DNA of 64,000 nt from Hoylesella buccalis ATCC 35310 (GTDB lineage Bacteria; Bacteroidota; Bacteroidia; Bacteroidales; Bacteroidaceae), in NCBI RefSeq assembly GCF_025151385.1, contig NZ_CP102287.1, positions 2,542,001 through 2,606,000 of the forward strand. The letters are read 5' to 3'. The notes under the pieces were generated by a model, which saw only the letters and a list, made by a program, of their open reading frames with translations, did not search any database and was not told where the DNA came from. Made by a program: the position numbers and the translations under genes. Shown here piece by piece: positions 26,096-33,707 of the stretch (its first letter is position 1; the number at the start of each line of letters is the position of its first letter).

Positions 26096-26174
26096 ACAAA
26101 ATATTCATCAAACCGTTGCATTTAAAATATATAGCTATCTATAAATTTCTTGTAACCATTGAAAAAAGTCTATT

Positions 26175-26210
26175 AACTTGTGAACTTGTGAACTTGTGAA
26201 CTCGTAAACT
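26175..26210 (+). repeat. 8-bp tandem array, right end of the four-helix-bundle unit
   Basis: AACTTGTG three times, then AACTCGTA and AACT, preceded by ATT. It ends 15 bases before the frdB ATG. The terminal AACTCGTAAACT (26199-26210) is identical to 30594-30605 and is the exact complement of AGTTTACGAGTT in the left array of the copy at 30486. Confidence 0.85.
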
Positions 26211-26225
26211 AAAAAAATACAAGCC

Positions 26226-26984
26226 ATGTCAAAAAATATAAGTTTTACAATTAAATTTTGGCGTCAGAACGGTCCTAAAGACAAGGGACATTTTGACACT
26301 CACGAGATGAAGAATATCCCAGACGATACTTCTTTCCTCGAAATGCTTGACATCCTCAACGAGGAACTCATCGAGGATGGGAAAGAACCGTTTGTTTTCG
26401 ATCACGACTGTCGTGAAGGTATTTGCGGAATGTGCTCACTCTATATCAATGGAGTGCCACACGGAAAGACCGAACGAGGTGCGACAACCTGCCAATTGTA
26501 CATGCGTCGTTTCAACGATGGCGATGTCATTACCGTAGAACCTTGGCGTTCAGCAGGCTTCCCAGTTATCAAGGATTGTATGGTAGACCGTAACGCTTTC
26601 GACAAAATCATCGCTGCAGGTGGCTACAATACCATTCGAACAGGACAGGCACAGGATGCCAATTCCATCCTTATTCCTAAGGAGAAGGCCGATGAGGCCA
26701 TGGACTGTGCTTCCTGCATCGGTTGTGGTGCCTGCGTAGCAGCATGTAAAAACGGCTCTGCCATGCTCTTCGTTAGCTCCAAGGTTAGCCAGTTGGCGTT
26801 GTTGCCACAAGGCCGTCCAGAGGCTGCTAAGCGTGCCAAAGCCATGGTTCTCAAGATGGATGAGCTGGGATTTGGTAACTGTACCAACACTCGTTCATGC
26901 GAAGCCGTATGTCCAAAGAACGAGTCGATTGCTAACATCGCACGACTGAACCGTGAATACATCACAGCAAAGTTTAAAGATTAA
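26226..26984 (+). CDS. frdB: Fumarate reductase/succinate dehydrogenase iron-sulfur subunit
   Basis: 252 residues. An N-terminal plant-type [2Fe-2S] site is seen in CREGICGMCSLYINGV with TTCQLYM. A C-terminal ferredoxin part has CASCIGCGACVAAC for [4Fe-4S] and CTNTRSCEAVCPKNES completing the [3Fe-4S] set. It passes electrons between the FAD of FrdA and the haems of FrdC. In most Bacteroidota frdB follows frdA directly; here it is 586 bases away because of the inserted unit. It must be reached by read-through across that unit or by an internal promoter, which I could not identify. Confidence 0.96.
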   Translation: MSKNISFTIKFWRQNGPKDKGHFDTHEMKNIPDDTSFLEMLDILNEELIEDGKEPFVFDHDCREGICGMCSLYINGVPHGKTERGATTCQLYMRRFNDGDVITVEPWRSAGFPVIKDCMVDRNAFDKIIAAGGYNTIRTGQAQDANSILIPKEKADEAMDCASCIGCGACVAACKNGSAMLFVSSKVSQLALLPQGRPEAAKRAKAMVLKMDELGFGNCTNTRSCEAVCPKNESIANIARLNREYITAKFKD

Positions 26985-27050
26985 GCAGCACTTGTTTTGC
27001 AAATTCACGCTTTAAACGAGCGTATTTGCAATTCTTAAACTCATAAATAT

Positions 27051-27080
27051 AGCCCATACGTTCTCTTTGACGTATGGGCT
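27051..27080 (+). terminator. Terminator of the fumarate reductase operon
   Basis: AGCCCATACG (27051-27060) pairs perfectly with CGTATGGGCT (27071-27080), 10-base loop, followed by TTTATAAT. It lies 66 bases after frdB. Confidence 0.85.
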
Positions 27081-27131
27081 TTTATAATGTTCGCAATAAG
27101 GTGACGCATCAAGTGGATGCGTGTTCGTGAT

Positions 27132-28367
27132 TTAACGATTGGCCAAAAGGCGTTTACTAAAGTATCTTACGGGGTACCATACCGCCATCCAACCAACGGC
27201 AATCACCGTGATGAAAATTAAGAAAATATCTAAATAGTGCACACTAACGGGATAAGCATTGACAACAAAGTCGCCAGATCTTTGCCCAAGTGATACGAAA
27301 CCGAAGGTCTGTTGAAGCCAACAGAGCAACAAACCCAACAGAATGCCTATGAGAGCGCCTATGACTGAAATCATTCGGCCTTCGAAAAGAAAGATTTTAG
27401 TGATTTGTTTGTCGCTGGCTCCGATGTTTCTTAACGTCACCACATCATTCTTCTTGTCAATCATGAGCATGGAAAGCGAACCGATAATGTTAAAGCACGC
27501 CACAACCAAGATGAACGTAAGGAAGAAATAAGCGATAATCTTCTCGATCTGCATGATCTTAAATGTGTCCGCTTGTTGTTCAAAACGATCAAGCACCTTG
27601 TACCGACTTCCGACGATAGCTTGTATCTCTTTCTTCACCTCCTTGAGGTTACTGTTCTCTTGAAGCCGGAGTTCAAGTGAGGAGATGCGCCCCTTCATGT
27701 CAAAAAGGTTGCGTGCAAATTCAATTGAAGTGAGTATATGTCCCTTGTCATATCTGGCTTGATTCACCGAGAACACTACGCCTGGTGACAGAAGAGAGTC
27801 TACCGCAAACCCGCTGGCAGGATTACTCATGTCCAACTGTCCTGACCGCTTGGGTGCGTAGATCTTGAGGTAACCGTTCCAAGTTGCGCCTACATCAAGT
27901 GTTTGAGCCAATCGAATGCCGATGATACCATACTCCAAATTGCCAGCGTGCAACTCATATTCGCCGTCCCCATATAGGATTTCCTTGATGTGGGTGAGCT
28001 TATCAAAATTGTCATCCACACCTTTGATGGTCACCATGGTTAGCTTGTCGCCATACATGGCCATTGCCATGTCCTCCACATTCTCTGTGGCTACATCCAC
28101 CTGACGAAGCTGTTTAACCTTCGTGAGCAAGGAGTCGTTGGCGTTGGCTGATTTCCCTTCCGTAGGAACTACTTCGAGTTGTGGGTCGAAGTTGGTCAGA
28201 AAAGAGGCCACCAAGTCATGAAAACCGTTGAAAACGCTCATCACAATGACCAATGCCATCGTTGCCACCGCCACGCCTATCATGGAGATAATGGAGATGA
28301 CATTGATGGCATTCGTGCTCTTTTTTGAAAAGAGATAACGACGTGCAACAAATAAAGGGAAGTTCAT
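27132..28367 (-). CDS. LolC/LolE-type lipoprotein-releasing ABC permease
   Basis: 411 residues. The start FPLFVARRYLFSKKSTNAIN followed by one long membrane helix (AVATMALVIVMSVFNGF) is the LolC/E/FtsX pattern. A ~220-residue periplasmic MacB-type domain follows, then three C-terminal helices (YFFLTFILVVACFNIIGSL, ISVIGALIGILLGLLLCWL, IFLIFITVIAVGWMAVWYP). It probably pulls lipoproteins out of the inner membrane for outer-membrane sorting, with an ATPase encoded elsewhere. Same strand as rbfA, 32 bases downstream of it, so probably co-transcribed. Confidence 0.88.
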   Translation of the reverse strand: MNFPLFVARRYLFSKKSTNAINVISIISMIGVAVATMALVIVMSVFNGFHDLVASFLTNFDPQLEVVPTEGKSANANDSLLTKVKQLRQVDVATENVEDMAMAMYGDKLTMVTIKGVDDNFDKLTHIKEILYGDGEYELHAGNLEYGIIGIRLAQTLDVGATWNGYLKIYAPKRSGQLDMSNPASGFAVDSLLSPGVVFSVNQARYDKGHILTSIEFARNLFDMKGRISSLELRLQENSNLKEVKKEIQAIVGSRYKVLDRFEQQADTFKIMQIEKIIAYFFLTFILVVACFNIIGSLSMLMIDKKNDVVTLRNIGASDKQITKIFLFEGRMISVIGALIGILLGLLLCWLQQTFGFVSLGQRSGDFVVNAYPVSVHYLDIFLIFITVIAVGWMAVWYPVRYFSKRLLANR

Positions 28368-28399
28368 CTATTGGAATATTTGTACTCTGAGCCGTTGTT

Positions 28400-28735
28400 T
28401 TATTTCTTCAACAGTTCGTCGATGTGTTCGATGTAATCAAGGCTGTCGTCGATGAAGAAACGCAATTCGGGAACAATACGCAGCTGATTGCGTACCCGTG
28501 TGCCCAAGTCGTAACGAATGGTTTTCTCATTTGCCGTGATGTTCTTGATGATTTCCTCCGCTTTTTCTGAGGGAAAAATACTCAAGTAGGCGGTGCAAAT
28601 ACTCAAATCAGGACTGACACGTACCCGGGTGACGCTTACCATGACACCATGGGTAGCTCTTGTTTGCGATTGAAATATGATGGCGAGTTCTTTTTGAAGC
28701 AGTCGCGCGATGCGGTTTTGTCTTGTCTCTTGCAT
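28400..28735 (-). CDS. rbfA: 30S ribosome-binding factor A
   Basis: 111 residues. RQNRIARLLQKELAIIFQ start, GVMVSVTRVRVSPDLSICTAYLSIFP core and RIVPELRFFIDDSLDYIEHI end are typical of RbfA, a KH-domain factor for 16S rRNA 5'-end maturation and 30S assembly. First gene of rbfA-lolC/E. A minus-strand -7 element TATCTTTG (28786-28793) lies about 50 bases upstream. Confidence 0.95.
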   Translation of the reverse strand: MQETRQNRIARLLQKELAIIFQSQTRATHGVMVSVTRVRVSPDLSICTAYLSIFPSEKAEEIIKNITANEKTIRYDLGTRVRNQLRIVPELRFFIDDSLDYIEHIDELLKK

Positions 28736-28785
28736 AAAATTTGTATTTTAAGGGTGTACAATTTAGTGGAAAACTTAGTGGAAGA

Positions 28786-28793
28786 CAAAGATA
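28786..28793 (-). promoter_or_regulatory. rbfA -7 element
   Basis: Minus strand reads TATCTTTG, matching TAnnTTTG, 51 bases before the rbfA ATG. The -33 region has no clear TTTG. Confidence 0.45.
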
Positions 28794-28802
28794 ATTATAA
28801 TA

Positions 28803-28833
28803 GTTGACAATTAATTCTTTTTTCGTAATTTTG
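28803..28833 (+). promoter_or_regulatory. Promoter immediately before the acyltransferase start
   Basis: GTTG (28803-28806), 19 bases, TAATTTTG (28826-28833). The -7 box ends only 5 bases before the ATG at 28839, so the predicted transcript would be leaderless or nearly so. Confidence 0.6.
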
Positions 28834-28838
28834 TGCCG

Positions 28839-29795
28839 ATGGTGACAACTCCTCCAACAAAACAACAGACAAGAATCTTGGAGTTAGATTATCTCAAGTG
28901 TGTGTTTATTCTCTTGATGATAGTTTTTCACCTTGTCTATATTGGCAATCGCTATCCTGTTGCCAAGGCTTTTGTGTACACATTCCACATGCCTGGATTT
29001 CTCATTATTTCGGGTTACTTGCTCAATGTTCACAAGCGCGTTCCGCAGTTCTTGCGCTATATGCAATGGATTTTCGTACCTTATTTGCTGATGGAGTGTG
29101 GGTATGTGGTCATGGCGTCTATCTTACCCATTCGTGAGCATATTCAGCAGCTCACCTTTGGCTTGTTTCTTGATAAACTGTTTTTACACCCTTTGGGACC
29201 TTATTGGTACCTGCATACGCTGATGTTGTGTGGCATCGTTACTTATGTCGTTGCCCAATTTGCGAGTCGTCATCGTGTATGGATGCTGATTGGCGTGTTG
29301 CTATGTTTGTGGGTGTTGGCACTTTTGGGACTTGTTACTTGGATCAATGCTGTGTATTTTTGTGTAGGTGTCGCATTGCGTCTGTATCATCGTCCATTCG
29401 TTGATACATTTCACCCCGCATGGTGGTCGCTCATAGGGGTTGTATTAGTTGTCACTTGCGTGCCAAATGCGCTTCAACGGCATACCATAGGGGGCATGCT
29501 CATCGTGTATTTCGTCATCTCTTTTTTGCTTTGGCTGTATCCCTATTTGCCCAAAGGTATGGCAAAAATCTCCCTTTTCATCGGCAGAAACTCACTCATC
29601 CTGTTGCTTTTCTCTCCCATGTTTACGGTGCTTTCCAAGTTGTTTCAGTCTTATCTGTTGTTCGAACCGTCAGGAATGCTTTTCATGTTGGTGGCTTTGC
29701 TGTTTACGGTAGTTGGCAGTTTCACCGTTGCCTATACCTTGCAAAAGTTGCATATAGCACAGTATATGTTTGGAAAGTCAAGGATTATCAAATGA
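28839..29795 (+). CDS. Acyltransferase 3 family membrane protein
   Basis: 318 residues, about ten hydrophobic helices. RILELDYLKCVFILLMIVFH (with the family's catalytic-site histidine in helix 1) and YTFHMPGFLIISGYLL match acyltransferase 3 (OafA/WecH-like) proteins, which acylate cell-surface polysaccharides or other envelope glycans. GPYWYLHTLMLCGIV also fits. No glycan cluster is adjacent, so the substrate is open. A GTG two codons earlier overlaps the promoter and is not used in this call. Confidence 0.88.
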   Translation: MVTTPPTKQQTRILELDYLKCVFILLMIVFHLVYIGNRYPVAKAFVYTFHMPGFLIISGYLLNVHKRVPQFLRYMQWIFVPYLLMECGYVVMASILPIREHIQQLTFGLFLDKLFLHPLGPYWYLHTLMLCGIVTYVVAQFASRHRVWMLIGVLLCLWVLALLGLVTWINAVYFCVGVALRLYHRPFVDTFHPAWWSLIGVVLVVTCVPNALQRHTIGGMLIVYFVISFLLWLYPYLPKGMAKISLFIGRNSLILLLFSPMFTVLSKLFQSYLLFEPSGMLFMLVALLFTVVGSFTVAYTLQKLHIAQYMFGKSRIIK

Positions 29796-29829
29796 TAACC
29801 CGTCTGTTTGTCCTTTTAAGAGCTTCTTG

Positions 29830-30471
29830 TCATTCGTTTAACTTCTTCCTAATGATGGTCAAACCGTCGCGAATGGGCAAGATTACTTTTTCCACTCGTG
29901 CATCTTGTGCGATGAAATCGTTGAAATGGATGATTCCTTGTGTCTGTGCATCGTGTTGATAGTGCGGGTCAATCACATGTCCATCCCACAACGTATTATC
30001 GGCAAGAATGAATCCACCAGGTCGCAATAGCTTCAACACCGTTTCGTATGTTTCTATATAAGTACGCTTGTCGCCGTCGATAAACGCCATATCAAACACG
30101 ATATTTAGCTTGGGAGCTTCCACGTTTGCATCGCCAATGATGAAATGAATCTTTGATGCCACAGCACAGTTTTCTATCCATGGACGTGTAAAATCCTCCA
30201 TTTCATCGTTGATTTCAAACGTATATAGTCGTCCATCTTCACCCAATCCCTCAGCCATGCAAATGGCACTGTAGCCACTGAAGGTACCTACTTCTAAAAC
30301 ATTCTTAGGCCGAATCATCTCTACCAGCATCTTGAGTAGCCGCCCTTGCAAATGTCCACTCGCCATACGTCCATGCACGGTGTGGATGTTTGTGGCGCGA
30401 TATAGGCGGTATAGGTAATCGCCTTCGGCATCAATGTGTGCGAGCAGATAGCGTTCTAATTCAGTATTCAC
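29830..30471 (-). CDS. SAM-dependent O-methyltransferase (caffeoyl-CoA/catechol OMT family)
   Basis: 213 residues with a GTG start. SAM-binding motif I is VLEVGTFSGYSAICMAEGL. MAFIDGDKRTYIETYE carries a metal-ligand aspartate and LADNTLWDGHV the second metal site, typical of Mg-dependent OMTs in the COMT/CCoAMT group. The N-terminal MASGHLQGRLL matches the family. The bacterial substrate is unknown. It starts 15 bases from the left end of an 8-bp repeat unit and may be co-transcribed with aroQ across it. Confidence 0.9.
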   Translation of the reverse strand: MNTELERYLLAHIDAEGDYLYRLYRATNIHTVHGRMASGHLQGRLLKMLVEMIRPKNVLEVGTFSGYSAICMAEGLGEDGRLYTFEINDEMEDFTRPWIENCAVASKIHFIIGDANVEAPKLNIVFDMAFIDGDKRTYIETYETVLKLLRPGGFILADNTLWDGHVIDPHYQHDAQTQGIIHFNDFIAQDARVEKVILPIRDGLTIIRKKLNE

Positions 30472-30485
30472 GGGAAGTTTTTTAG

Positions 30486-30629
30486 TTGATGAGTTTTTTA
30501 GTTTATGAGTTTACGAGTTTACGAGTTGATAGTTTTTTTGACAGACCAGTTCATCAGCGTTCAACTTGCAAGCCATTAACTCGTGAACTCGTGAACTCGT
30601 AAACTTGTGAACTTGTACCCTTGTACACT
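30486..30629. repeat. Gene-less inverted 8-bp repeat unit (miniature of the four-helix-bundle unit)
   Basis: Left array 30486-30533: TTGATGAG, TTTTTTAG, TTTATGAG, TTTACGAG, TTTACGAG, TTGATAGT. Right array 30578-30629: AACTCGTG twice, AACTCGTA, AACTTGTG, AACTTGTA, CCCTTGTA, CACT. AGTTTACGAGTT in the left array pairs perfectly with AACTCGTAAACT (30594-30605). The 44-base centre has no gene. The right end overlaps the aroQ stop codon (30628-30630). Confidence 0.85.
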
Positions 30630-31044
30630 ATCCAACAATTCCCTCTAAGGCCAGTCGGTACGAGTTGAGTCCAAAACCCATAACCACCCCTCGACAAGCC
30701 GATGAAATCATGCTTTTATGACGAAACTCCTCTCGGGCGTGTACATTCGAGATATGAACCTCAACCACTGGGGTAGTGAGCGAGCGAATACAGTCGAGCA
30801 AGGCTATGCTGGTGTGGGTGTAGGCACCTGCATTGAGAATAATGCCGTCGTAGGTGAACCCTACTTCCTGCATTTTATCAATCAACTCGCCTTCAATGTT
30901 ACTTTGGTAGTAGGACAGCTCTACCGTTGGATATTGGCTTTGCAAGTCGTTGAAAAATGTATCGAAAGCGGTCTGGCCATAGATGTCTGGCTCTCTACTT
31001 CCCAGCAAATTGAGATTTGGCCCATTGATAATTTGAACTTTCAT
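30628..31044 (-). CDS. aroQ: Type II 3-dehydroquinate dehydratase
   Basis: 138 residues from the ATG at 31044 (a second ATG three codons upstream is possible). QIINGPNLNLLGSREPDIYG has the flexible-lid arginine and tyrosine of type II enzymes. ILNAGAYTHTSIALLDCI and EVHISNVHAREEFRHKS hold the catalytic histidine and substrate loop. It catalyses the third step of the shikimate pathway in the cytoplasm. Divergent from xerD, a neighbour pairing I recall from other Bacteroidota. An 8-bp repeat unit touches its stop codon. Confidence 0.96.
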   Translation of the reverse strand: MKVQIINGPNLNLLGSREPDIYGQTAFDTFFNDLQSQYPTVELSYYQSNIEGELIDKMQEVGFTYDGIILNAGAYTHTSIALLDCIRSLTTPVVEVHISNVHAREEFRHKSMISSACRGVVMGFGLNSYRLALEGIVG

Positions 31045-31061
31045 AATTCGCATGATTTAGT

Positions 31062-31069
31062 TATCTTTG
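31062..31069 (+). promoter_or_regulatory. xerD -7 element
   Basis: TATCTTTG (TAnnTTTG) lies 81 bases before the xerD ATG at 31151, just inside the region divergent to aroQ. A TTTG at 31032-31035 is 26 bases upstream, longer than the usual spacing. Confidence 0.45.
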
Positions 31070-31150
31070 TATCGTTCATACATGTCTTGTCAAGCCGAAA
31101 TCATCTGCGTGCCTGCAAGGGATGTATATGATGCAAAAATACGCATAAAA

Positions 31151-32113
31151 ATGGAAAGCAACAAGAAAACAACAACAGATATCGTGAAGTCGTATACCCG
31201 CTATTTGAAGCTGGAACGCAATTACTCGCCCAACACATTGATTGCTTATCAAAACGATTTGGGCTGGCTCTTATCCTTCTGTGAGCAGCAAGAGATAAAC
31301 CCCTTGGACGTGCGATTGGATGACTTGCAGCACTTTGCAGGCCAGTTGCACGAACACCATATCGGCCCTACCTCGCAAGCTCGCATCCTGAGTGGCGTGC
31401 GTTCGTTCTACCGTTTCCTGGTTCTTGATGGCTACATCGAACAAGATCCTACCGAGTTGTTGGAATCTCCGCGACTTGGGGAGCATCTACCCGAGGTGCT
31501 TTCCACCGAAGAAGTTGATATGATAGAGAATAGTATCGACCTGTCCAAGCCCGAAGGACAGCGTAACAAGGCCATCATCGAGGTGTTGTTCTCGTGCGGT
31601 TTGCGCGTGTCAGAGCTGGTCAATCTGCAACTTTCCAATCTTTATTTGGACGAAGGCTTCATCCGCGTCACCGGAAAGGGCAACAAAGAACGGCTCGTAC
31701 CCATCTCGCCCAAAGCCATCAAAGAGTTGAATCTTTGGTTTCTCGACCGCAATTTGATGAAGATAAAACCCGGTGAACAAGACTATGTGTTCCTCAATCG
31801 CCGTGGCGCTCATCTTACTCGCACCATGATTCTCATCATGCTAAAACGACAAGCCCAGGAGGCTGGCATCCAAAAAACCATCTCTCCGCACACCCTTCGC
31901 CACTCGTTCGCCACCGAGCTGCTGAAGGGTGGGGCCGACCTTCGCGCCATTCAAGTGATGCTGGGGCACGAAAGCATTGGCACCACTGAAATCTATACGC
32001 ACATCGATACCACGACCCTGCGTGAGGAGATACTCCTCCATCACCCGCGAAACGCCAAAGATAAGGCTGATGAGGGCGGCAGAACATCTGCCGGTAATTC
32101 TGAAACGATGTAG
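31151..32113 (+). CDS. xerD: Tyrosine recombinase XerD
   Basis: 320 residues from the ATG at 31151; upstream in-frame codons lie within the leader. An N-terminal SAM-like core-binding domain (YTRYLKLERNYSPNTLIAYQ) comes first. The catalytic domain has the Arg in SCGLRVSELVNL, the beta-hairpin Lys in GKGNKERLVPI, HTLRHSFATELL (His, Arg), the His in MLGHESIGTTE, and the nucleophile Tyr in IYTHI. It resolves chromosome dimers at dif. No integration cargo is nearby, so it is the housekeeping Xer rather than an element integrase. Confidence 0.95.
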   Translation: MESNKKTTTDIVKSYTRYLKLERNYSPNTLIAYQNDLGWLLSFCEQQEINPLDVRLDDLQHFAGQLHEHHIGPTSQARILSGVRSFYRFLVLDGYIEQDPTELLESPRLGEHLPEVLSTEEVDMIENSIDLSKPEGQRNKAIIEVLFSCGLRVSELVNLQLSNLYLDEGFIRVTGKGNKERLVPISPKAIKELNLWFLDRNLMKIKPGEQDYVFLNRRGAHLTRTMILIMLKRQAQEAGIQKTISPHTLRHSFATELLKGGADLRAIQVMLGHESIGTTEIYTHIDTTTLREEILLHHPRNAKDKADEGGRTSAGNSETM

Positions 32114-32571
32114 CCGATGCATCTTGGCGAGATGAACATGCATTGGTTGCTATGATTATTAAAAATGCACGAACACTCATTTTTATACATGCAGGTTTTG
32201 CCTCGAGTTTTCTTTCAAATAGAAAAAACAAGACTGCAAATATGCGTTTTTCAGGGTACATTTTGTGTGTTGAAAACTTAATAGCGCGCTTTTGCCTAGT
32301 ATTTTGTAGGCGTTTAAATTGTAAAGTACTGGTAATGAGCGTGGTACATTTTTGCGATATTTTGAAAAATCTTACGCCTCGTGCGGAATATGTTCAGGAT
32401 TTTAGTTAAAAAATGTAAAGTTTTCAGTGTGGTTGTATAGATATGTAGGGAAACGACAGTTGCGTAGCCTTTGTTTTTTGAGTGAAAATTTATGGGTTAA
32501 ATTGATTATCGATACGTCGCATTAGCGATTTTTGTGTACCTTTGCCACTCAATTATTAAAAAGTAAAATCA
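32114..32571. other. AT-rich non-coding spacer
   Basis: 458 bases after xerD with no supported gene. It is AT-rich, with fragments like those in the 21.7-21.9 kb spacer (AATAGCGCG at 32280, ATGCGTTT at 32242), perhaps very degenerate 22-bp repeat material. TACCTTTG at 32537-32544 is a likely -7 box for the YeiH gene. Confidence 0.5.
32537..32544 (+). promoter_or_regulatory. -7 element of the YeiH gene
   Basis: TACCTTTG matches TAnnTTTG, 27 bases before the ATG at 32572. No TTTG at the expected -33 distance. Confidence 0.5.
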
Positions 32572-33612
32572 ATGCTTAGTGAAAAAAGAAGCAGCATGCT
32601 GCATGGCGTGCTATTGATAACCTTGTTTTCGTTAGCCGCTTTCTATATCGGCGACATGGGGTTTGTAAAAAGGCTATCGTTCAGTCCGATGATAGTCGGC
32701 ATCATCCTTGGCATGCTCTATGCCAACAGTTTACGCAACAATTTACCTGACACATGGGTTCCGGGAATCCTGTTCTGTTCCAAGCGCATCTTGCGAATTG
32801 GCATCATTTTGTACGGTTTCAGGCTCACCTTTCAGGATGTCACGGCCGTGGGACTACCTGCCATTCTCATCGATGCCATCATTGTAACCGTGACCGTTTG
32901 TGGCGGTGTGCTGATTGGTAAGTTGTTAAAAATGGACCGAAGCATCGCTCTGCTCACTTCCGTTGGTAGTGGCATCTGTGGCGCGGCGGCTGTGTTAGGT
33001 GCCGAGTCGGCCATCAACACCAAGCCCTACAAAACGGCTGTGGCCGTGTCTACCGTGGTCATCTTTGGTACGTTGTCGATGTTTCTCTATCCTGTGTTAT
33101 ATCGCAACGGTGTCTTTGACCTGTCGCCCGAGTTGATGGGGCTTTTTACTGGTTCTACTGTTCATGAGGTTGCGCATGTCGTAGGCGCAGGCAACGCCAT
33201 GGGGCAGGGCGTGTCCAACACCGCCATCATCGTGAAGATGATTCGGGTGATGATGCTCGTGCCCGCCTTGTTGATTATCAGTTGGACGGTTGCCCGCAAT
33301 CTTACCAAGCGCGATGCCGCCGAACAAGCTAAAGGAAAGATTACCATTCCATGGTTTGCCATTCTGTTTTTGGTGGTCATCGGGTTCAATTCGTTCAATC
33401 TGTTGCCCGTTGCTTTGGTAGAATGGATTAATCAGTTTGATACCTTTCTCTTAACCATGGCGATGACAGCTTTAGGAGCTGAAACCAGTTTTGACAAATT
33501 TAAGAAAGCAGGAGCCAAGCCTTTTCTGTTGGCAGCCATCTTATTTGTTTGGCTCATTGGCGGTGGTTATTGCTTGGCTAAATATGTCGTTCCTATGCTG
33601 ATGAATATATAA
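32572..33612 (+). CDS. YeiH/UPF0324 family putative transporter
   Basis: 346 residues with about ten membrane helices. Family signatures include RLSFSPMIVGIILGMLYANS, LRIGIILYGFRLTFQDV, VGSGICGAAAVLGAESAI, GLFTGSTVHEVAHVVGAG and MTALGAETSFDKFKKAGAKP. UPF0324 members are annotated as putative sulfate exporters on limited evidence; the real substrate is uncertain. A strong terminator follows, so the gene is probably transcribed alone. Confidence 0.92.
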   Translation: MLSEKRSSMLHGVLLITLFSLAAFYIGDMGFVKRLSFSPMIVGIILGMLYANSLRNNLPDTWVPGILFCSKRILRIGIILYGFRLTFQDVTAVGLPAILIDAIIVTVTVCGGVLIGKLLKMDRSIALLTSVGSGICGAAAVLGAESAINTKPYKTAVAVSTVVIFGTLSMFLYPVLYRNGVFDLSPELMGLFTGSTVHEVAHVVGAGNAMGQGVSNTAIIVKMIRVMMLVPALLIISWTVARNLTKRDAAEQAKGKITIPWFAILFLVVIGFNSFNLLPVALVEWINQFDTFLLTMAMTALGAETSFDKFKKAGAKPFLLAAILFVWLIGGGYCLAKYVVPMLMNI

Positions 33613-33639
33613 GGTACTTGATATAAAAGTCCTTTTGAT

Positions 33640-33682
33640 GAACAACGCCACTTGGTTTCAGTAAAACCAAGTGGCGTTGTTC
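33640..33682. terminator. Bidirectional hairpin terminator
   Basis: GAACAACGCCACTTGGTTT (33640-33658) pairs perfectly with its complement at 33664-33682 over a 5-base loop. It separates the convergent YeiH and PfkB genes. Confidence 0.92.
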
Positions 33683-33707
33683 TATATTTGCCAATGACGA
33701 AGTGTCC

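Noticed and set aside
31151-32113. xerD as integrase of a mobile element
   Set aside because: No cargo, attachment repeats or flanking tRNA; length, motifs and position beside aroQ fit the housekeeping recombinase.
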